This document shows positions 61,833-64,000 of a DNA stretch of 64,000 nucleotides, one piece after another. A model generated the notes under the pieces. It was given only the letters and a program-made list of their open reading frames with translations, was not told the DNA's origin and searched no databases. Origin of the DNA: Polaromonas sp. (GTDB taxonomy: Bacteria > Pseudomonadota > Gammaproteobacteria > Burkholderiales > Burkholderiaceae_C); the NCBI GenBank assembly GCA_030683705.1, contig JAUXPP010000085.1, positions 1 to 64,000 on the forward strand. The letters run 5' to 3'. A program made the position numbers and the translations under genes. Position 1 is the stretch's first letter; each line of letters opens with the position of its first letter.

Positions 61833-63084
61833 GGAGGTCTCCTGCGGACGAATTGTTGAAAGGCCGTGGTGCCCAGCGCTTTGAGCTCTCGCCTGCACGG
61901 TGAATGGCGAAGGTAGCCAGAATGGCGCCCAGCACTTCCATCAGCAAAATCGCCGGCAGGGCAATGCTGGCAATACGCGGCCCGAGCGAAGTCGATGCGG
62001 CGACAAACTGCGAGACCAGCAGCAGGGCCACGGACGACATCGGCGACATCGCGCAGCCGACCCACAGGGCCTGCCGCCAGCTCGCGCCGCTGCCCACGTT
62101 GCCCAGCGCCACGCCGGTGATCTTGGCCAGGGCGCGCGCCGCCACCAGCGCCAGAACCAGGCCGGCGACCGGGCCGCTCCAGTCGGCCTGCGCGGCCACC
62201 ACGGACACCAGCACGAACATCAGCATGGTCAGCATCGACGAGGCCGTGCCCATTTGACGCGGCCAGGACCAGGGTCGGGGGTTCAGCTGTTTGAGCAGCA
62301 TGCCGCCCAGCAGCGCGGCCAGCGGAGCCGAGCCGCCGAAATGTGCGGCCAGCGCTGCACCGGCTGCGATCAGCGCCAGCAACAAGATGGCGGTGTTCTC
62401 GCTGGTCGGGCTCATCACGCGCAGTGCGGAGCGCAGTGCCAGCGCCAGGCCGGCGCCTACCGCGACCGACAGGCCGAGCACCACCGCCACCGGGTAGAAC
62501 GTGTCGGTCAGGCTTTGCTCACCGCGCCCCATCATGCCCGCGTGTGCACTGCAAAGCGTCAGGGCATACAGGGTGCTCAGCGTGGACAGCACCATGGCCC
62601 TTTCGGTCACCGGCCCGGAGGCCCGGGTGTCCATGATCACGCGCGACAGCACTGCCGGCGAAGCGGCCATGGCCAGCAGGGCCAGCGGCTCGGCCACGGC
62701 TTCGCGCATGCCGAAAAAGGTCAGTGCCCAGTACACAAAGAAGAAGGTCAGCGCCGACTCGGCGAGGCTTTGAACCAGCACCATGGGGTTGTGCCGGAAC
62801 CAGCGCAGTGGAATCCGGCCGCCCGCCTCGAACAGCACCACGGCAACGCCGAGTTCGAGCAGGAACAGGCCCGTTCCCTGCAACGGCCAGGCCGCACCGC
62901 TGAAACCCGCCAGACCGGCAAAGCCGCCCACCACGGAGTAGCCCACGACCTTGGGGATGCCGGCGAACCGTTGCACAAGATGCCCGGTCAGCGCGGCCAC
63001 GGCCAGCAATATGGACCACTGCACGGTCGGAAGGCCGGCAGAGGGTTTGATCCATTCGGCCCAGATGGCCATGATTTCATTCAT
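61825..63084 (-). CDS. Kef/CPA2-type cation:proton antiporter
   Basis: A 419-residue membrane protein with about 12 helices of the monovalent cation:proton antiporter-2 (Kef/Na+-H+ exchanger) family. It shows '[20 protein letters not shown]', '[20 protein letters not shown]' and '[18 protein letters not shown]'. There is no C-terminal RCK/KTN nucleotide-binding domain. ATG 63084 was chosen. It lies upstream of and overlaps ybdK, whose product type makes thiol peptides; Kef channels are gated by glutathione adducts, so a functional link is possible (inference). Confidence 0.86.
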   Translation of the reverse strand: MNEIMAIWAEWIKPSAGLPTVQWSILLAVAALTGHLVQRFAGIPKVVGYSVVGGFAGLAGFSGAAWPLQGTGLFLLELGVAVVLFEAGGRIPLRWFRHNPMVLVQSLAESALTFFFVYWALTFFGMREAVAEPLALLAMAASPAVLSRVIMDTRASGPVTERAMVLSTLSTLYALTLCSAHAGMMGRGEQSLTDTFYPVAVVLGLSVAVGAGLALALRSALRVMSPTSENTAILLLALIAAGAALAAHFGGSAPLAALLGGMLLKQLNPRPWSWPRQMGTASSMLTMLMFVLVSVVAAQADWSGPVAGLVLALVAARALAKITGVALGNVGSGASWRQALWVGCAMSPMSSVALLLVSQFVAASTSLGPRIASIALPAILLMEVLGAILATFAIHRAGESSKRWAPRPFNNSSAGDLRE

Positions 63085-63294
63085 GGGTGGGTGTCTCCCT
63101 TGATTGTTTTGAGGACAGGTGCAGATGCGCCGCTGGCGCTTGCTCGAAGGGGCAGGCCGCTGATGCGGCCCGAAAGGCTGCACCACCGGTACGGGCACGG
63201 TTGGCAGCAAAGGCGTAGCCCAATTTACAACACTTTACGCAAGCAGCTTGTAGGACAAGCACGACGATCGCTGCTTCGGCTTTGACCGACGGTC

Positions 63295-64000
63295 TCAGTC
63301 CGGCACGAAAAAACTCGAGGGCTTGCTGCGCCAGCGCGCCCAGATGGCCGAGCGAATGCGCGCGCGATCGACACCGCTGACGTTGTGTGCCTGCAGTGCC
63401 AGCCGGAAGGCCAGGTAAAAACTGATGCCAAGGTTGAACGCACCTATCAGCGGAATGGCTGCCACGCACCACCACAAGGCCGGCAGGCGCAGTGCTTCCC
63501 AACCGAGCGCTGCTGCGGCTGCCGCGAGCTGGCCCGCCGACAGTGTGACGTGGCGCACTTCCAGTTCCAGCCCGAAAAACCCGGTCATCGGCGGAATCAG
63601 ACCGAGCATGAAGCCCAGGGCGATGTTGGACGTGAAGCCGGAAATGTTGTCGTGCATGAAGGCGGCCCAGCGCCGGGCCCGCGCCACGCCGAGCAAACGC
63701 GTGATGCGGGGGTTGTAGCGCATCGCGGATGCCAGCCGGTACAGCACAAACCAGTTCTCGACCCAGCCGCCGATGATGCTCGCGGCAAACAGCACGGCCC
63801 CGGTGAAGGCTGCCCACAGCAGGGTCGGGCCGAGCAGGCTGAGGGTGCGCAGGACATGCGAGGCCTCGTCAGTGTCGATCATCGGATGGCCCAGGGCGAA
63901 CTGGATGCCCACACTGATCAGCAGCACCACAGGCACCACCACCAGCACGTTGCCGAGCACGGCGGCCACCTGCGAACGTACCAGGTGTGTCACTTCATCG
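63295..64000 (-). CDS. Gcr-type 'site-specific recombinase' membrane protein, C-terminal part
   Basis: The last 234 residues of a longer protein; the frame is open to the window edge. The sequence fits COG4389, annotated as site-specific recombinase Gcr though it is mainly a multi-pass membrane protein of unproven function. Several hydrophobic helices are seen ('LGNVLVVVPVVLLISVGIQF', 'GAVLFAASIIGGWVENWFVL') together with 'AAFMHDNISGFTSNIALGFM', and the C-terminus is 'KPSSFFVPD'. A 210-bp gap without a gene follows before the antiporter. Confidence 0.82.
   Translation of the reverse strand, partial: DEVTHLVRSQVAAVLGNVLVVVPVVLLISVGIQFALGHPMIDTDEASHVLRTLSLLGPTLLWAAFTGAVLFAASIIGGWVENWFVLYRLASAMRYNPRITRLLGVARARRWAAFMHDNISGFTSNIALGFMLGLIPPMTGFFGLELEVRHVTLSAGQLAAAAAALGWEALRLPALWWCVAAIPLIGAFNLGISFYLAFRLALQAHNVSGVDRARIRSAIWARWRSKPSSFFVPD

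Noticed and set aside
63295..64000. The Gcr-type gene as the integrase for the cassette cluster
   Set aside because: COG4389 proteins are membrane proteins with no tyrosine-recombinase motifs visible here, despite the 'recombinase' name.
1..64000. CRISPR array, tRNA or rRNA genes
   Set aside because: No regularly spaced direct repeats and no tRNA- or rRNA-like sequences were noticed by eye; a covariance search could still find a tRNA that I missed.

Overview
The window is GC-rich (roughly two thirds G+C) chromosomal DNA. It most resembles a betaproteobacterium of the Comamonadaceae (Polaromonas/Rhodoferax/Variovorax type). The grounds are the gene families (Bug/TctC binding proteins, DUF1631, split pntA, YbdK ligase, Gcr-type membrane protein), the gene orders (nudJ-mnmA, lptA-lptB-rpoN, MFS-ssb divergent from uvrA) and several short intergenic repeats typical of that family. 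No rRNA, tRNA, CRISPR array, transposase or integrase was found.

Layout. 1-3.8 kb: edge of a structured repeat, a large DUF1631 protein and a fasciclin lipoprotein. 4-7.5 kb: a LacI-regulated aldarate module (repressor, Bug binding protein, glucarate dehydratase) with two perfect tandem operators. 7.5-10.6 kb: malate synthase G and a type II haloacid dehalogenase. 10.8-14.4 kb: an orphan pilin/secretion module (prepilin, small anchored protein, and a GspE/PilB ATPase fused to a degenerate receiver domain). 14.5-23.8 kb: LysR regulator, argS-SPOR-dsbA, lptA-lptB-rpoN-THUMP methyltransferase, and an orphan PIN protein. 23.8-26.4 kb: FMN/Fe-S glutamate-synthase-like protein and a UPF0149/SEC-C protein. 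26.5-27.8 kb: an AT-richer run of three minus-strand integron gene cassettes separated by attC sites and with no integrase in the window. 28-35 kb: small metabolic and stress genes. 35-39.5 kb: thiL-hydrolase-pgpA-pncC-MFS run. 40-47.7 kb: mtnN, fadD, the pntAB operon and nudJ-mnmA. 47.8-54 kb: a two-component system, MipA/OmpV porin, and MFS-ssb. 54-64 kb: uvrA, thioesterase, EamA, a lipoprotein, a Kef-like antiporter overlapping ybdK, and the C-terminal part of a Gcr-type membrane protein cut by the window edge.

The most unusual content is between or around ordinary genes: (i) the attC cassette cluster, whose central attC folds with an R box, unpaired central spacers and four extrahelical bases; (ii) a roughly 450-bp non-coding repeat present three times, whose hairpins keep pairing while their sequences differ; (iii) a 53-bp repeat found eleven times, every copy seen lying on the same strand and three touching coding sequence (PIN, PncC, PgpA); (iv) a 161-bp inverted-repeat element that carries the mtnN ribosome-binding site; and (v) the ATPase-receiver fusion. 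Product names come from motifs and family knowledge read by eye; no database search was possible.
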